This document shows positions 42,568 through 52,068 of a stretch of DNA of 64,000 nt, piece after piece. Within the stretch, counting starts at the first letter, position 1, and the number at the start of each line of letters is the position of its first letter. The stretch is from assembly GCF_001753675.2 (NCBI RefSeq), contig NZ_MJUW02000108.1, positions 1 through 64,000 on the forward strand. Reading direction: 5' to 3'. The notes beneath the pieces were generated by a model. That model had not been told where the DNA came from. It worked only from the letters and a program-made list of their open reading frames with translations, and ran no database searches. Position numbers and translations under genes: made by a program. The stretch comes from Candidatus Brocadia sapporoensis (GTDB lineage Bacteria; Planctomycetota; Brocadiia; Brocadiales; Brocadiaceae).

Positions 42568-43644
42568 TTGCTATACAATCTATTTTCTTCGGTAAATTCG
42601 CCAGAAATTCTCAAATATATATCCTCTCGTTCATGTTTGGCGGCATTTACTGCATTTTGCATCAGTATATTTTTTGGTCACTGGTTTATCAAAAAACTTC
42701 GGGCATTAAAGGTTGGTGAAGATACAACAAAAACTGACTCAGAAGAACTTAAACGCATGCATTCCGACAAAAAAAACACACCGACAATGGGAGGAATTAT
42801 TGTTATTGTGTCCATCCTGGTTTCCACCCTGCTTTGGTGTAATATTTATAATGAATACATCTTTTTGATCCTGTTTACCCTAATATGGCTTGGTGTTCTT
42901 GGGTTTATTGATGATTACATCAAGCTTACCCAGGTAAAAGCCTCAGGTTTGACGGACAGTTCAAAATTATTGTTTCAATCAGCATTGGGGCTTATTTTGG
43001 GATTAATATTATATTTTCACATGAAAAAGTTTACCTGGGGCACGCATCTCATAATTCCTCGGATGAAGGACTTTCATCTTGATTTAGGGCCGTTCTACAT
43101 TGTTGTCGTTGCCTTTTTTATCGTAGGGATGTCAAATGCCGTAAATCTTACGGATGGATTGGATGGTTTGGCAATAGGATGCGGCATTATTGCAGGAATA
43201 GCTTTTGCTGTTATTGCCTATATTTCAGGACGGGTAGATTTTAGTAATTATTTAAGGGTTCCTTATATTCCTGGCAGTGGAGAATTGTGTGTTTTTTGTG
43301 CTGCCCTTGTAGGAGGAGGTTTGGGGTTCTTGTGGTACAATTGTTTTCCTGCACAGATTTTTATGGGGGATACCGGCTCACTAACCCTGGGTGGTGTACT
43401 TGGATTGGTTGCGATCATAGTAAAGCAAGAGGTGTTAATGATTGTGATTGGTGGCATTTTTATTGCTGAGGCAGTTTCTGTCATCATGCAGGTTTCCTGT
43501 TATAAGATGACAAAGAAAAGAATTTTTCGCTGCGCACCCCTGCATCATCACTTCCAGTTTAAGGGCTGGCATGAGTCGAAGGTAACGGTGAGGTTTTGGG
43601 TGGCCGCAGCATTGCTGGCAGTATGTAGCTTTATATTATTGTAA
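42568..43644 (+). CDS. mraY: Phospho-MurNAc-pentapeptide transferase
   Basis: A 358-residue, roughly ten-segment membrane enzyme that makes lipid I from UDP-MurNAc-pentapeptide and undecaprenyl phosphate. Signature blocks are KKNTPTMGGI, GFIDDYIKL (catalytic aspartates), NAVNLTDGLDGLA, FMGDTGSLTLGG and the histidine block APLHHHFQFKGWHE. The start is TTG 42568 after AAGGTAAAAGGGC; no better ATG keeps the first membrane segment. It ends 14 bases before ftsW. Confidence 0.93.
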   Translation: MLYNLFSSVNSPEILKYISSRSCLAAFTAFCISIFFGHWFIKKLRALKVGEDTTKTDSEELKRMHSDKKNTPTMGGIIVIVSILVSTLLWCNIYNEYIFLILFTLIWLGVLGFIDDYIKLTQVKASGLTDSSKLLFQSALGLILGLILYFHMKKFTWGTHLIIPRMKDFHLDLGPFYIVVVAFFIVGMSNAVNLTDGLDGLAIGCGIIAGIAFAVIAYISGRVDFSNYLRVPYIPGSGELCVFCAALVGGGLGFLWYNCFPAQIFMGDTGSLTLGGVLGLVAIIVKQEVLMIVIGGIFIAEAVSVIMQVSCYKMTKKRIFRCAPLHHHFQFKGWHESKVTVRFWVAAALLAVCSFILL

Positions 43645-43658
43645 AAGGATATCTGTCC

Positions 43659-44858
43659 GTGAAACCATGGCATATTATTGTCTACATCGTGGTTGTTCTG
43701 TTGGGGTTTAGCGTTGTTACGGTATATAGTACCGATATGACAACTTCCGGATCCGGCGGGACGGGTTATCAATTCATAAAGCACCTTTTATGGATTGGTA
43801 TAGCTTCCTTACTGTTGGTAATAATGTCAAAAATTGATTATCACTACTTGCAGAAATTAAGTATCCCTATTCTTGTCGTGTCTTTTGTCCTGCTTGTGAT
43901 GGTATTATTACCTGGGATCGGAACGGTTACCAATGGTGCACGGAGATGGATTCGTTTTAACCGTATTTTGGGTATCCAGCCGTCAGAATTTGCAAAATTG
44001 GCTGTTATTATCTTTGTTTCGAGTTATATAGCAAAAAACCAGAGCCGGATGTCTAAATTTACCTATGGTTTTATATTCCCCATCATGGTGGTAGCTGTAA
44101 TAAGCGCTCTTGTACTGAAGGAGCCGGATTTCGGGACTGCCGCATTTCTTGCAATACTATCTGTGATTATGCTTATTGCCGGAGGAACAAGAATAATTTT
44201 TGTTCTTTTTACTGTTATGGCTGTTACACCATGCGTACACAAAATGTTGTTTGATGTTCCATTTAGAAAAATAAGACTATTGTCATTTCTTGACCCCTGG
44301 AAGGACCCTTCTGGAACAGGATATCAGATAATTCAATCGTACATTGCTCTTGGTTCCGGTGGATTGACAGGGTTGGGCCCGGGAAGTAGCAGACAAAAAC
44401 TCTTTTTTTTACCGGAAAGCAATAGTGATTTTATTTTTACCATTATTGGAGAGGAGTTCGGTTTTCTTGGCGTGATTGTTATTATCGGTCTGTTTTTATC
44501 CTTGGTATGGTATGGATTAAAGATTGTGCACACAGCAAAAGATATCTTTGGCTTTTTTTTAGGGCTTGGGATTACGGTAATGTTTGGACTACAGGCGGCT
44601 CTCAACATGGCTGTAATCTCAGGTTTGGTGCCAACAAAAGGTATTCCTTTGCCTTTTCTCAGCTCCGGGGGGTCCTCTTTGCTGTTTTCTATGATGGGGA
44701 TTGGTATATTATTGAATATTGCCAAACAATCTGAGGTAAGTGAGACGGTAAGTTTGGTAACGGATAGGGAGGAGCCACCGAAAAAAGAACTTGAAAAAAT
44801 GATGCCTCTCGGGATTTGGTCTAAGATGATAACAAAAGTAGCAGATTTTTCTTGGTAA
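43659..44858 (+). CDS. ftsW: Septal peptidoglycan polymerase FtsW
   Basis: A 399-residue SEDS-family glycan polymerase with about ten membrane segments. It shows GTVTNGARRWIRF near 88-100, GIQPSEFAKLAVI near 106-118, LKEPDFGTA near 149-157, SYIALGSGGLTGLGPGSSRQKLFFLPESNSDFIFTIIGEEFGFLG near 228-272 and the ending LPFLSSGGSSLL. GTG 43659 follows AAAAGGAT. It works with FtsI; together they form the core septal wall synthase. A cytoplasmic tail of about 40 residues follows the last helix. Confidence 0.95.
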   Translation: MKPWHIIVYIVVVLLGFSVVTVYSTDMTTSGSGGTGYQFIKHLLWIGIASLLLVIMSKIDYHYLQKLSIPILVVSFVLLVMVLLPGIGTVTNGARRWIRFNRILGIQPSEFAKLAVIIFVSSYIAKNQSRMSKFTYGFIFPIMVVAVISALVLKEPDFGTAAFLAILSVIMLIAGGTRIIFVLFTVMAVTPCVHKMLFDVPFRKIRLLSFLDPWKDPSGTGYQIIQSYIALGSGGLTGLGPGSSRQKLFFLPESNSDFIFTIIGEEFGFLGVIVIIGLFLSLVWYGLKIVHTAKDIFGFFLGLGITVMFGLQAALNMAVISGLVPTKGIPLPFLSSGGSSLLFSMMGIGILLNIAKQSEVSETVSLVTDREEPPKKELEKMMPLGIWSKMITKVADFSW

Positions 44859-44976
44859 ATAGCAAGCTGACTTGTCAGGGATTGTGTGTAAATATTGGAC
44901 GTAGCGTGGTTTCATAATGCGTCACGCATGTTTACTTTTTGTACCGCATTTGTAAAGAAAAAAGGGGTATAAAAAA

Positions 44977-46101
44977 ATGAAAATAATTTTTGCAGGGGGT
45001 GGTACTGGTGGGCATTTAATGGCAGGGTTGAGTGCAGCAGAAGAAATTCTTTCACGATTTCACGAGGCAGAGATTGTGTTTTTTGGGTCTGATAGAAAAT
45101 TAGAAAAACGCTGTGTGGAGCAAAAAGGGTTCCGGTATCGTCAAGTTCGGGCAAAAAAATGGGGGAAATCGATTCAGCAGATAATTACCTGTATTGGCTC
45201 AACAGTTCTTGGCATTTTTGACTCACTCTTTGCGGTACGAAATTTTAATCCTGACATTGTCGTTGGCTTGGGTGGATATGTGTCCGTTGCTCCAGTTATT
45301 GCAGCAAAATTGCTCGGTATCCCGTCGGTGTTACTTGAACAAAATGTAATTCCGGGAAAAGCGAACCGGTTTTTGTCTCGATGGGTAGATGAGGTGTATT
45401 GCCATTGGCGTGGTTCACTCAAGTGGTTTACCCAAGCAAAGGTTGTTCGTGTAACAGGGACGCCGATCCGAAAGGATATCCTGTCTAGTAAAAAAATGCG
45501 TTCTGTCGAGAAGTTTGGTCTGAGTGCCTCTAAAAAAACCATTCTGATTACCGGGGGTAGTCAGGGCGCACAGGCAATCAACGAAACATTCTTACGATGT
45601 TTGCCCAAGCTGGAATCTTTGCATAACGATCTGCAGATTATCCACTGTACCGGTGAATACGGTTACGAGACTGCAAAGGCAGCATATAAACAAACGAAGA
45701 TAGAGGCATTCGTTTGTAGTTATCTTGATGATATGGGCGCTGCTTTTAGTATGGCGGATATCATTCTTTGCAGGGCTGGTGCGACTACCATTGCGGAAAT
45801 TACTGCGCTAGGTATTCCTGCAATCTTAATACCTTATCCGTACGCTGCGGATAACCACCAATATTGGAATGCAATGGAACTGGTAAGCAACGGCGGAGGA
45901 TATTTATTACAGCAGCTTGACGTAACACCGGAAAAAATCATGGAGCTTATTGCCGACATCCTTGATAATAAAGAGAAGTATGATAGGATGAGAATGTTAA
46001 ACAAGAGAATGGGGATTCCTAATGCATCTTCAAATGTTGTGGATAACATTTGCAGACTGATTGGTCTAAAGAGTGCACAAATCGCACTCATTGCTGGCTA
46101 A
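44977..46101 (+). CDS. murG: UDP-GlcNAc-MurNAc-pentapeptide-lipid GlcNAc transferase
   Basis: A 374-residue GT28 enzyme that makes lipid II. The N-terminal GGGTGGHLMAGLSAAEEI is the glycine-rich acceptor loop. VVGLGGYVSVAPVIAA near 88-103, LLEQNVIPGKANR near 116-128, ITGGSQGAQAINE near 190, SMADIILCRAGATTIAEITALGIPAILIPYPYAADNHQ near 250-287 complete the fold. AAGGGG precedes the ATG. The 118-base gap from ftsW holds no gene. Confidence 0.95.
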   Translation: MKIIFAGGGTGGHLMAGLSAAEEILSRFHEAEIVFFGSDRKLEKRCVEQKGFRYRQVRAKKWGKSIQQIITCIGSTVLGIFDSLFAVRNFNPDIVVGLGGYVSVAPVIAAKLLGIPSVLLEQNVIPGKANRFLSRWVDEVYCHWRGSLKWFTQAKVVRVTGTPIRKDILSSKKMRSVEKFGLSASKKTILITGGSQGAQAINETFLRCLPKLESLHNDLQIIHCTGEYGYETAKAAYKQTKIEAFVCSYLDDMGAAFSMADIILCRAGATTIAEITALGIPAILIPYPYAADNHQYWNAMELVSNGGGYLLQQLDVTPEKIMELIADILDNKEKYDRMRMLNKRMGIPNASSNVVDNICRLIGLKSAQIALIAG

Positions 46102-46214
46102 TTTTACCGGTAAACAGTGTGTTGGCAAGAAATGAAAATAAAACAACGGTTATTACCCAATAAACGAATTTCCAATAATACCAGTTATTTTACATAAAAA
46201 GAGGGTATTGCATT

Positions 46215-47657
46215 ATGAATTCATCAGAGAGTGGAAAAATGGAGCCGATGTCAACATCGTTGTTGGAAAGCCAGTTTAATTGTCGTCCCTTGCGCGGGCA
46301 TTGCGTATACTTTATTGGGATTGGTGGTATCGGAATGAGTGCCGTTGCGCGCATCCTTATTAATGAGGGTTGTATCGTTTCTGGTTCTGATTTACGGATA
46401 TCACCGCTAACTTCCAGTCTTGAAGGATTGGGAGCAAAGATTAATACCAAGCAAGATGGAAGTTTTATGTCATCGGAAACGGACATGGTCGTGGTATCGG
46501 CATCTATTACTGAAGATAATCCGGATCTTAAAACTGCCCGTAAACTGGGGATAAAAGTGGTAAAATACTCGCAAATTCTCGGTTCATTAATGAAAGAAAA
46601 ACGTGGTGTTGCGATCAGCGGCACTCACGGAAAGACAACGACAAGCGCAATGATTTCCACCATTCTAAAAACGTCGGGACTGGATCCTACCTTCGTCATC
46701 GGCGGAGAAGTGCCTGACATTGGTGGCAATGCACATCTGGGGAAGGGAAATTTATTTGTTGCAGAGGCTTGTGAATATGACAGGTCGTTTTTAAATCTTA
46801 CTCCACAGGTGGGGGTAATTACTAATATTGAAGAGGATCATTTAGATTATTATGAAAATATTGAGAAAATAATCCATGCCTTCGGGGACTTTGCTTCCTC
46901 GATTTCAGAAGATGGTTTATTGGTTGTGAATGATCACGACAATAACACCGTTGTTGCCGCACGAAGAGCGAATTGTAAGGTAGAAACCTTTTCTCTTGAC
47001 AATGCTTCTGATTGGTGTGGGGAAGTGCTTTCAGGAAGCAGCGGTCTGAAAAGATTCAGGGTCTTTTACAGGGATGCATTTTTTCATGAATTTTCGTTAC
47101 AAATACCAGGATCTCATAATGTATTGAACGCATTGGCGGCAACTGCTGTGTGTACTTTTATCGGAGTGGATAAGGATTCTATTAAAACTGCATTAGCGTC
47201 TTTTCGTGGCGCAAATCGGAGGTTCCAAATTGTTGGTGTGAAGAATGGTATTACGGTAATTGATGATTATGCACATCATCCAACCGAGATACGCGTCACC
47301 TTAAGAGCGGCGCGGGAACTTTATCCTGAAAAAAGAATATGGTGTGTATTTCAACCCCATCAATTTAGTAGAACTCGGCACTTATTGAAAGAATTTGCAC
47401 GATCCTTTCAAAACGCAAACAGGGTAATTCTTGCGGATATTTATGCAACGCGGGATAATGATTACGAAAAAACCGCTATGAATGCTACGAAATTATATGA
47501 AGAGACCCGTAACTCAGGTATAGATATCCAATATATTCCTCAATTGAGCGATATCGTGAATGTGCTTTATTCTAGTGTAAGCCCGGGAGACATTGTCATG
47601 ACAATGGGTGCTGGCGATGTTTGGAAAGTTGCTTATGATTTAGTTTCAAGATTCTAA
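46215..47657 (+). CDS. murC: UDP-MurNAc-L-alanine ligase
   Basis: A 480-residue Mur ligase that adds the first stem amino acid. It shows FIGIGGIGMSAVARIL near 33-48, ATP loop ISGTHGKTTTSAM near 133-145, EACEYDRSFLNL near 182-193, NIEEDHLDYY near 202, and DDYAHHPTEIRVTLRA near 352. The N-terminus has about 15 additional residues before the usual start. GAGGG lies eight bases before the ATG. The following gene is ddl, 17 bases downstream; murB, often placed here, is missing. Confidence 0.95.
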   Translation: MNSSESGKMEPMSTSLLESQFNCRPLRGHCVYFIGIGGIGMSAVARILINEGCIVSGSDLRISPLTSSLEGLGAKINTKQDGSFMSSETDMVVVSASITEDNPDLKTARKLGIKVVKYSQILGSLMKEKRGVAISGTHGKTTTSAMISTILKTSGLDPTFVIGGEVPDIGGNAHLGKGNLFVAEACEYDRSFLNLTPQVGVITNIEEDHLDYYENIEKIIHAFGDFASSISEDGLLVVNDHDNNTVVAARRANCKVETFSLDNASDWCGEVLSGSSGLKRFRVFYRDAFFHEFSLQIPGSHNVLNALAATAVCTFIGVDKDSIKTALASFRGANRRFQIVGVKNGITVIDDYAHHPTEIRVTLRAARELYPEKRIWCVFQPHQFSRTRHLLKEFARSFQNANRVILADIYATRDNDYEKTAMNATKLYEETRNSGIDIQYIPQLSDIVNVLYSSVSPGDIVMTMGAGDVWKVAYDLVSRF

Positions 47658-47674
47658 AATGGAGGCGGAATGCG

Positions 47675-48679
47675 ATGAAGCCAAAAAATGTTGTGGTTTT
47701 GATGGGTGGGGTGTCTTCTGAGCGTGAAATTTCATTACGTTCTGGTAATGCCGTGGCAAAGGCATTAGCAGATGCGGGTTTTACCGTTTCCTGTATTGAT
47801 GTGAAAGATGAAAAGATTGATGAACTCAATCAGAGAGAAAAAGAGGTGGCTTTTATTGCATTACATGGATATTTTGGTGAAGATGGTGGTGTACAACAAC
47901 TCCTGGAATTAAAGGGTATTCCCTATACCGGCTCAGGGATTAATGCCAGCAAGCTAGCAATGGACAAATTAGCAACAAAAAATTGCTTTGTCGAGGCAGG
48001 TCTCAAAACCCCGGACTATGTCGCCGTGACGGAGTTTCAAGAGGAAGATGAGATGCAACATGAAATCATGCGGCTTGGATTGCCGGTTGTTTTAAAACCC
48101 ATACGGAATGGTTCCAGTATTGGTATATCTATAATAAAAGATATCAGGAATCTCCAAATAGGCATGAAAAAGGCATTTGAGTTTGGATACGAGGTGCTAG
48201 TAGAGAAATACATAAAGGGGCGTGAATTGACCGTTGGGATATTAGAGGACAAGGCATTGCCGATTATTGAGGTTAAACCGGCAGTGGAATTTTTTAATTA
48301 TGATGCTAAATACAAGGATAACAGGACAGAATATCTGATTGTAGAAAAAACATCGGTGGAAAGTGGTAGGGAAGCTGGTAATTCACGCCTCAAGATAGGA
48401 TTTCTTCCATTCTCTCTCTATGCGAAAGCACAAGAATTGGCCCTTTGTGCTCACAGAGTACTTGGGTGCAGAGGATTCTCGAGAGTAGATATGCTGCTGG
48501 ACGAAAAGAATGAATTGTATCTATTGGAAGTAAACACCATTCCCGGTTTTACCGAAAAAAGCTTACTGCCTAAGGCGGCAAAGGCCGCCGGTATATCATT
48601 CTCTGCGCTGTGTGAAAAAATCGTTGATCTTGCTTTTCAGAGCGCTCTTGTAAGTGTTAATGAAACAATACAGAATTAA
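47675..48679 (+). CDS. ddl: D-alanine-D-alanine ligase
   Basis: A 334-residue ATP-grasp enzyme that forms the D-Ala-D-Ala dipeptide for MurF. It shows VLMGGVSSEREISLRSGNAVA near 7-27, ALHGYFGEDGGVQQLLEL near 61-78, YTGSGINASKLAMDK near 85-99, KPIRNGSSIGISII near 145-158 and the end DMLLDEKNELYLLEVNTIPGFTEKSLLPKAA near 271-301. GGAGG precedes the ATG. Its TAA stop overlaps the ftsQ ATG (TAATG), suggesting coupling. Confidence 0.95.
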   Translation: MKPKNVVVLMGGVSSEREISLRSGNAVAKALADAGFTVSCIDVKDEKIDELNQREKEVAFIALHGYFGEDGGVQQLLELKGIPYTGSGINASKLAMDKLATKNCFVEAGLKTPDYVAVTEFQEEDEMQHEIMRLGLPVVLKPIRNGSSIGISIIKDIRNLQIGMKKAFEFGYEVLVEKYIKGRELTVGILEDKALPIIEVKPAVEFFNYDAKYKDNRTEYLIVEKTSVESGREAGNSRLKIGFLPFSLYAKAQELALCAHRVLGCRGFSRVDMLLDEKNELYLLEVNTIPGFTEKSLLPKAAKAAGISFSALCEKIVDLAFQSALVSVNETIQN

Positions 48680-49605
48680 TGCCTCTTATGATGCAGTTCT
48701 CTATCCTTTCAGCGTTTGTGAGTACTTTTTCAGGCAAGATACACGCAATAAAAGGGACTCTGTACCCTTTTTTTTCCCGTTTCGTCGTATCTTCCTGCAT
48801 AATAATTTTTATGATATGGGGTATACAAAAGATCTGGTATTCCCTGATAGAATTAAGTATTTTCCAGGTGAGTCCCGCCACCTTTTCTTTCCACACGCCC
48901 TCTTGGATGAATGATCATTTTACGGATGATATAAAACATCTGGTAGCCTTGAATGATCAATATGGCATGTATGAAAATAATTTAACCAAAAAAATAGCGG
49001 AAATTTATGGACGCCTTGTTTTGGTTAAGAACGTGGAATCGGTTAAAAGAGTTTTTCCTAATAAGCTGGCTATCAAATTCGTGCTACGCAAACCTATGGC
49101 AATTGTTAAAAGTAGAAATAACCTATATCTCGTTGATCACGAAGGGGTTTTATTGCCAAAAGAATATTACACATTAAAAAATACCGAATATGATAGTCCT
49201 TATATCCAGAGTAACAAGCTTGCAAGATTACCTTTGTACGGAAAAGAATGGGATGACAAGGGTGTTAAGGCAGGGATAGCCTTGGTGAAATTCCTTAGGG
49301 CGAATAATATTCATAATATCTTTAAAATTGTATCCGTTGATGTATCAAACATGTGCAAAAGGAACTCTGCCGGTAAGAGTGATATTGTTTTATGGACGGA
49401 AAACAATACCCAAATTCGTTGGGGATGCTCTCCACTGTGCAACGAACAGAATGAACTTTCCGATGAAGAGAAGTTACAAAACCTCTTAAGCATTGCAAAA
49501 ACAGAAGGCACAAATCTCAGGCTTATGGAATACGTTGATGTTCGTTGGAAGAAACCCTTGGGCAAACGATGGGTAAAGAGTAACGATATAACGGAAGAAC
49601 CTTAA
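48679..49605 (+). CDS. ftsQ: Cell division protein FtsQ/DivIB-like
   Basis: A 308-residue bitopic protein. It has a basic N-terminal region, one membrane segment (FVVSSCIIIFMIWGIQKIWY, about 35-54), a POTRA-like region (about 60-130, with NLTKKIAEIYGRLVLVKNVESVKRVFPNKLAIKFVLRKPMA) and a C-terminal FtsQ-type beta domain (about 135-300, with LYLVDHEGVLLPKEY). In E. coli FtsQ links early and late divisome proteins. The ftsA and ftsZ genes that usually follow are absent here; a promoter and tRNA-Leu come next. The start overlaps ddl by one base. Confidence 0.85.
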   Translation: MPLMMQFSILSAFVSTFSGKIHAIKGTLYPFFSRFVVSSCIIIFMIWGIQKIWYSLIELSIFQVSPATFSFHTPSWMNDHFTDDIKHLVALNDQYGMYENNLTKKIAEIYGRLVLVKNVESVKRVFPNKLAIKFVLRKPMAIVKSRNNLYLVDHEGVLLPKEYYTLKNTEYDSPYIQSNKLARLPLYGKEWDDKGVKAGIALVKFLRANNIHNIFKIVSVDVSNMCKRNSAGKSDIVLWTENNTQIRWGCSPLCNEQNELSDEEKLQNLLSIAKTEGTNLRLMEYVDVRWKKPLGKRWVKSNDITEEP

Positions 49606-49713
49606 AAACATATTTTGCACGTTCAGATCCAGGTAATAATTCTCCCCCCCTCCGTGGACCGCCTTTATTTATGCCTTATCAACAGGTATTCCGGAAAAGG
49701 AATGAAAATTATT

Positions 49714-49741
49714 TTGACTTTTCACGGTGCAATGTTAAAAT
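49714..49741 (+). promoter_or_regulatory. Promoter for tRNA-Leu
   Basis: TTGACT (49714-49719), 16 bases, TAAAAT (49736-49741); transcription starts about 40 bases before the tRNA. Confidence 0.55.
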
Positions 49742-49787
49742 TAGTAAGTGTCTTTCTTTAAATCAGATATGATCAATTCAACAATAA

Positions 49788-49873
49788 GCGGAAGTGGCGG
49801 AATCGGCAGACGCGCTAGTTTGAGGGGCTAGTGTCAATAAAACGACGTGGGGGTTCAAGTCCCCCCTTCCGCA
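49788..49873 (+). tRNA. tRNA-Leu (anticodon GAG)
   Basis: A class II tRNA of 86 bases. Acceptor GCGGAAG/CTTCCGC, anticodon stem CTAGT/GCTAG with loop TTGAGGG (anticodon GAG), long variable arm (TGTC..GACG region), T arm GGGGG-TTCAAGT-CCCCC, discriminator A. CCA is not encoded. Confidence 0.92.
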
Positions 49874-50022
49874 TTACTTTGTGTTTGCCCACCCATAGTA
49901 AAGAAGATCAAGCATATTGCATATTTTGAAACGCATGTTGGCCGCACTTCCTTAATCAATGTATAGTACGGATAAATGAGGACGGTATTAAAAAAATTTA
50001 CCCATTTATGGGAGATTTGTTG

Positions 50023-52068
50023 ATGGACAAATGCATATTCCTCACAGGGGTAATTATTCTGTTGTTCTTTGGTGGTTGTAAAGAGACACAGATAAGACAA
50101 TCCGATTTTGTACCGTTTAAAGCCCCGGTTACTCTTTCTACGACGACAGAAGAAGTCGGAAGGAAGCCATGGGAATTTGAAATATCACCGAAAAAAGAAG
50201 TTCCTGATGAGAAAAAGGAAGGGATGCCGGAAGAATTTCTCTATAAAGAAGAACTCAAAAAGCCCGAACCTGCTATCCGAAAACCAGAATATACAGGAGA
50301 GAAAATCGACATCGCCTTTAATTTTGATAACGCGGAATTAAAAGACGTTTTACAGATTATCCTGGGTGAAATTCTGAATATGAACTACATTTTAGACAAA
50401 CGAGTAGGGGGAACGATCAATCTTCACGCCACGGGACAGGTCTATAAAGAAGAGCTCATTTCTATGCTTAATACTCTTTTGTATGTATATGATTTTGCGA
50501 TCATGAAGGATGGTGATTTATATAGAATACTGCCCAAGTCAGAAACTCGTTCTGAGACAAATATTGTGGTTTATGGCGATAAAATTCCCCCGTATGATAA
50601 AAATATCATAATCCAAATTGTTCCCCTTCAGTATGAAAATCCAAAAAATTTAAATGCAACCCTAAGGCCTTTTATGACGAGTGTAGGGAATATTGTTACC
50701 CACGGTGACGCTCCCTTTATCGTAATCGTCGAAGCCGCGTCAAACATGGAAAAACTGCTCACGCTAGTAAAAACCTTTGATATGCCTTTTTTTGCCGGTA
50801 AAGCCATGAAATTCTATAATTTGAAATATGCCGATGGGAAAAATGTGGCAAAAGACCTTACTGCCCTTGCACAATCATTAGGAGCAAAAGCTGGCGCTGA
50901 AGGAGAGCTGAGTTTTATACCGTTTTCTGATTCAAATAAGATATTGGTTGTTACGAAAATGCCGGATTTTTTACCAAAAATCGATCTTTGGATAAAGAAT
51001 ATTGATGTTCCTCCTTCAGAGTTGGAGGAAGATGCCAAGGTGTATGTGTATAAAGTTCAACACCAAAAAGCCGAAACGATTGTCCCTGTTCTTACACAAA
51101 TTTATAGTGAAAAAATGGCTGCGCAACCTAAAGTGACAGGAAAGAAACAGCCCGAGGCAATGAAGGTTGTGGCAGACCCGAAAACCAATACCGTTGTTGT
51201 AAAAGCTTTGCCTACGGATTATCGGGCGATAAAGATGATTATAGAGGCGATAGATGCCACGCCGCAACAGGTATTTTTAGAGGCGCTTATCTTGGAAATC
51301 GGAATTGATGACAGCTTAGAGTATAAGTCAGAGTGGACACTGAATGCCGGAAGTTTGAAATTATTTCAATTATTTACCCCCGAACAGAAACAACTCGCAA
51401 GAGAGGCTGGTAAGCCCACGTTATTTTATAGCAAGGGGAGTTTTTCACTCCTTATGAACATCCTTGCCTCAAATAAAAAAGTGAAATTATTATCAGCGCC
51501 ACATATTCTCGTGCGGGATGAACAGCCGGCACATATTCAGGTTGGTGAAGAAGTGCCAATTAAAACTGCCACAACCCAACAACAGGGCACCACGTACGTT
51601 TTACAACAGATACAGTACCGCGATACGGGTATTATTCTCACCGTTACACCACACATTGCTGAAAATGATTATATTACCCTGGACATAAAGCAAGAAGTGA
51701 GTAACGCAGATAAAACTACAACAGGGGTGAATGATTCACCAACCTTTACGACTCGCCAGGCAGAAACCTCCCTTGTGGTAAAGAGCAGCTATACAATAAG
51801 TTTGGGTGGTATCATACAGCAAAGCGATGAAAAAAGTATTAGTAAAGTACCGCTTCTGGGCGATATCCCTCTTGTGGGGAATCTATTTAAAGCTACCTCC
51901 ATTAAAAATGTGAGGCGAGAATTGTTGATGCTCATAACACCTTATATTGCAAATAATGCAGAAGAGGCGGATGTCTTAACCAATGCCTTCCAGAAGAAAT
52001 TAAAGGAGATAGAGCCACTCGTTACGCAAGGGGTAGATGAAGTTAAGAAATACGAAAGCCAAGAGTAA
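50023..52068 (+). CDS. gspD: Type II secretion secretin (GspD), lipoprotein
   Basis: The 681-residue outer-membrane channel of the type II secretion system. The N-terminus is a lipoprotein signal (LFFGGC). A proline/lysine-rich linker (about 40-95) leads to an N0-like domain (IDIAFNFDNAELKDVLQIIL), then N1-N3 repeats (IVPLQYENPKNLNATLRPFM; FYNLKYADGKNVAKDLTALA; VYKVQHQKAETIVPVLTQIY). The secretin domain has LLSAPHILVRDEQPAHIQVGEEVP and ILTVTPHIAENDYITLDIKQEVS, ending LGDIPLVGNLFKATSIKNVRRELLMLITP. ATG 50023 follows GGGAG; an ATG at 50008 is less likely. It heads the operon. Confidence 0.93.
   Translation: MDKCIFLTGVIILLFFGGCKETQIRQSDFVPFKAPVTLSTTTEEVGRKPWEFEISPKKEVPDEKKEGMPEEFLYKEELKKPEPAIRKPEYTGEKIDIAFNFDNAELKDVLQIILGEILNMNYILDKRVGGTINLHATGQVYKEELISMLNTLLYVYDFAIMKDGDLYRILPKSETRSETNIVVYGDKIPPYDKNIIIQIVPLQYENPKNLNATLRPFMTSVGNIVTHGDAPFIVIVEAASNMEKLLTLVKTFDMPFFAGKAMKFYNLKYADGKNVAKDLTALAQSLGAKAGAEGELSFIPFSDSNKILVVTKMPDFLPKIDLWIKNIDVPPSELEEDAKVYVYKVQHQKAETIVPVLTQIYSEKMAAQPKVTGKKQPEAMKVVADPKTNTVVVKALPTDYRAIKMIIEAIDATPQQVFLEALILEIGIDDSLEYKSEWTLNAGSLKLFQLFTPEQKQLAREAGKPTLFYSKGSFSLLMNILASNKKVKLLSAPHILVRDEQPAHIQVGEEVPIKTATTQQQGTTYVLQQIQYRDTGIILTVTPHIAENDYITLDIKQEVSNADKTTTGVNDSPTFTTRQAETSLVVKSSYTISLGGIIQQSDEKSISKVPLLGDIPLVGNLFKATSIKNVRRELLMLITPYIANNAEEADVLTNAFQKKLKEIEPLVTQGVDEVKKYESQE

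Larger units (their letters stand above)
49606..50022. other. Gap after ftsQ holding a promoter and tRNA-Leu
   Basis: The tRNA promoter and tRNA are listed. No trace of ftsA or ftsZ is seen in any frame of this gap. A GGGAG before ATG 50023 belongs to gspD. Confidence 0.5.

Noticed and set aside
49606-50022. Remnant of ftsA or ftsZ after ftsQ
   Set aside because: No frame in the gap shows FtsA or FtsZ motifs such as GGGTGTG.
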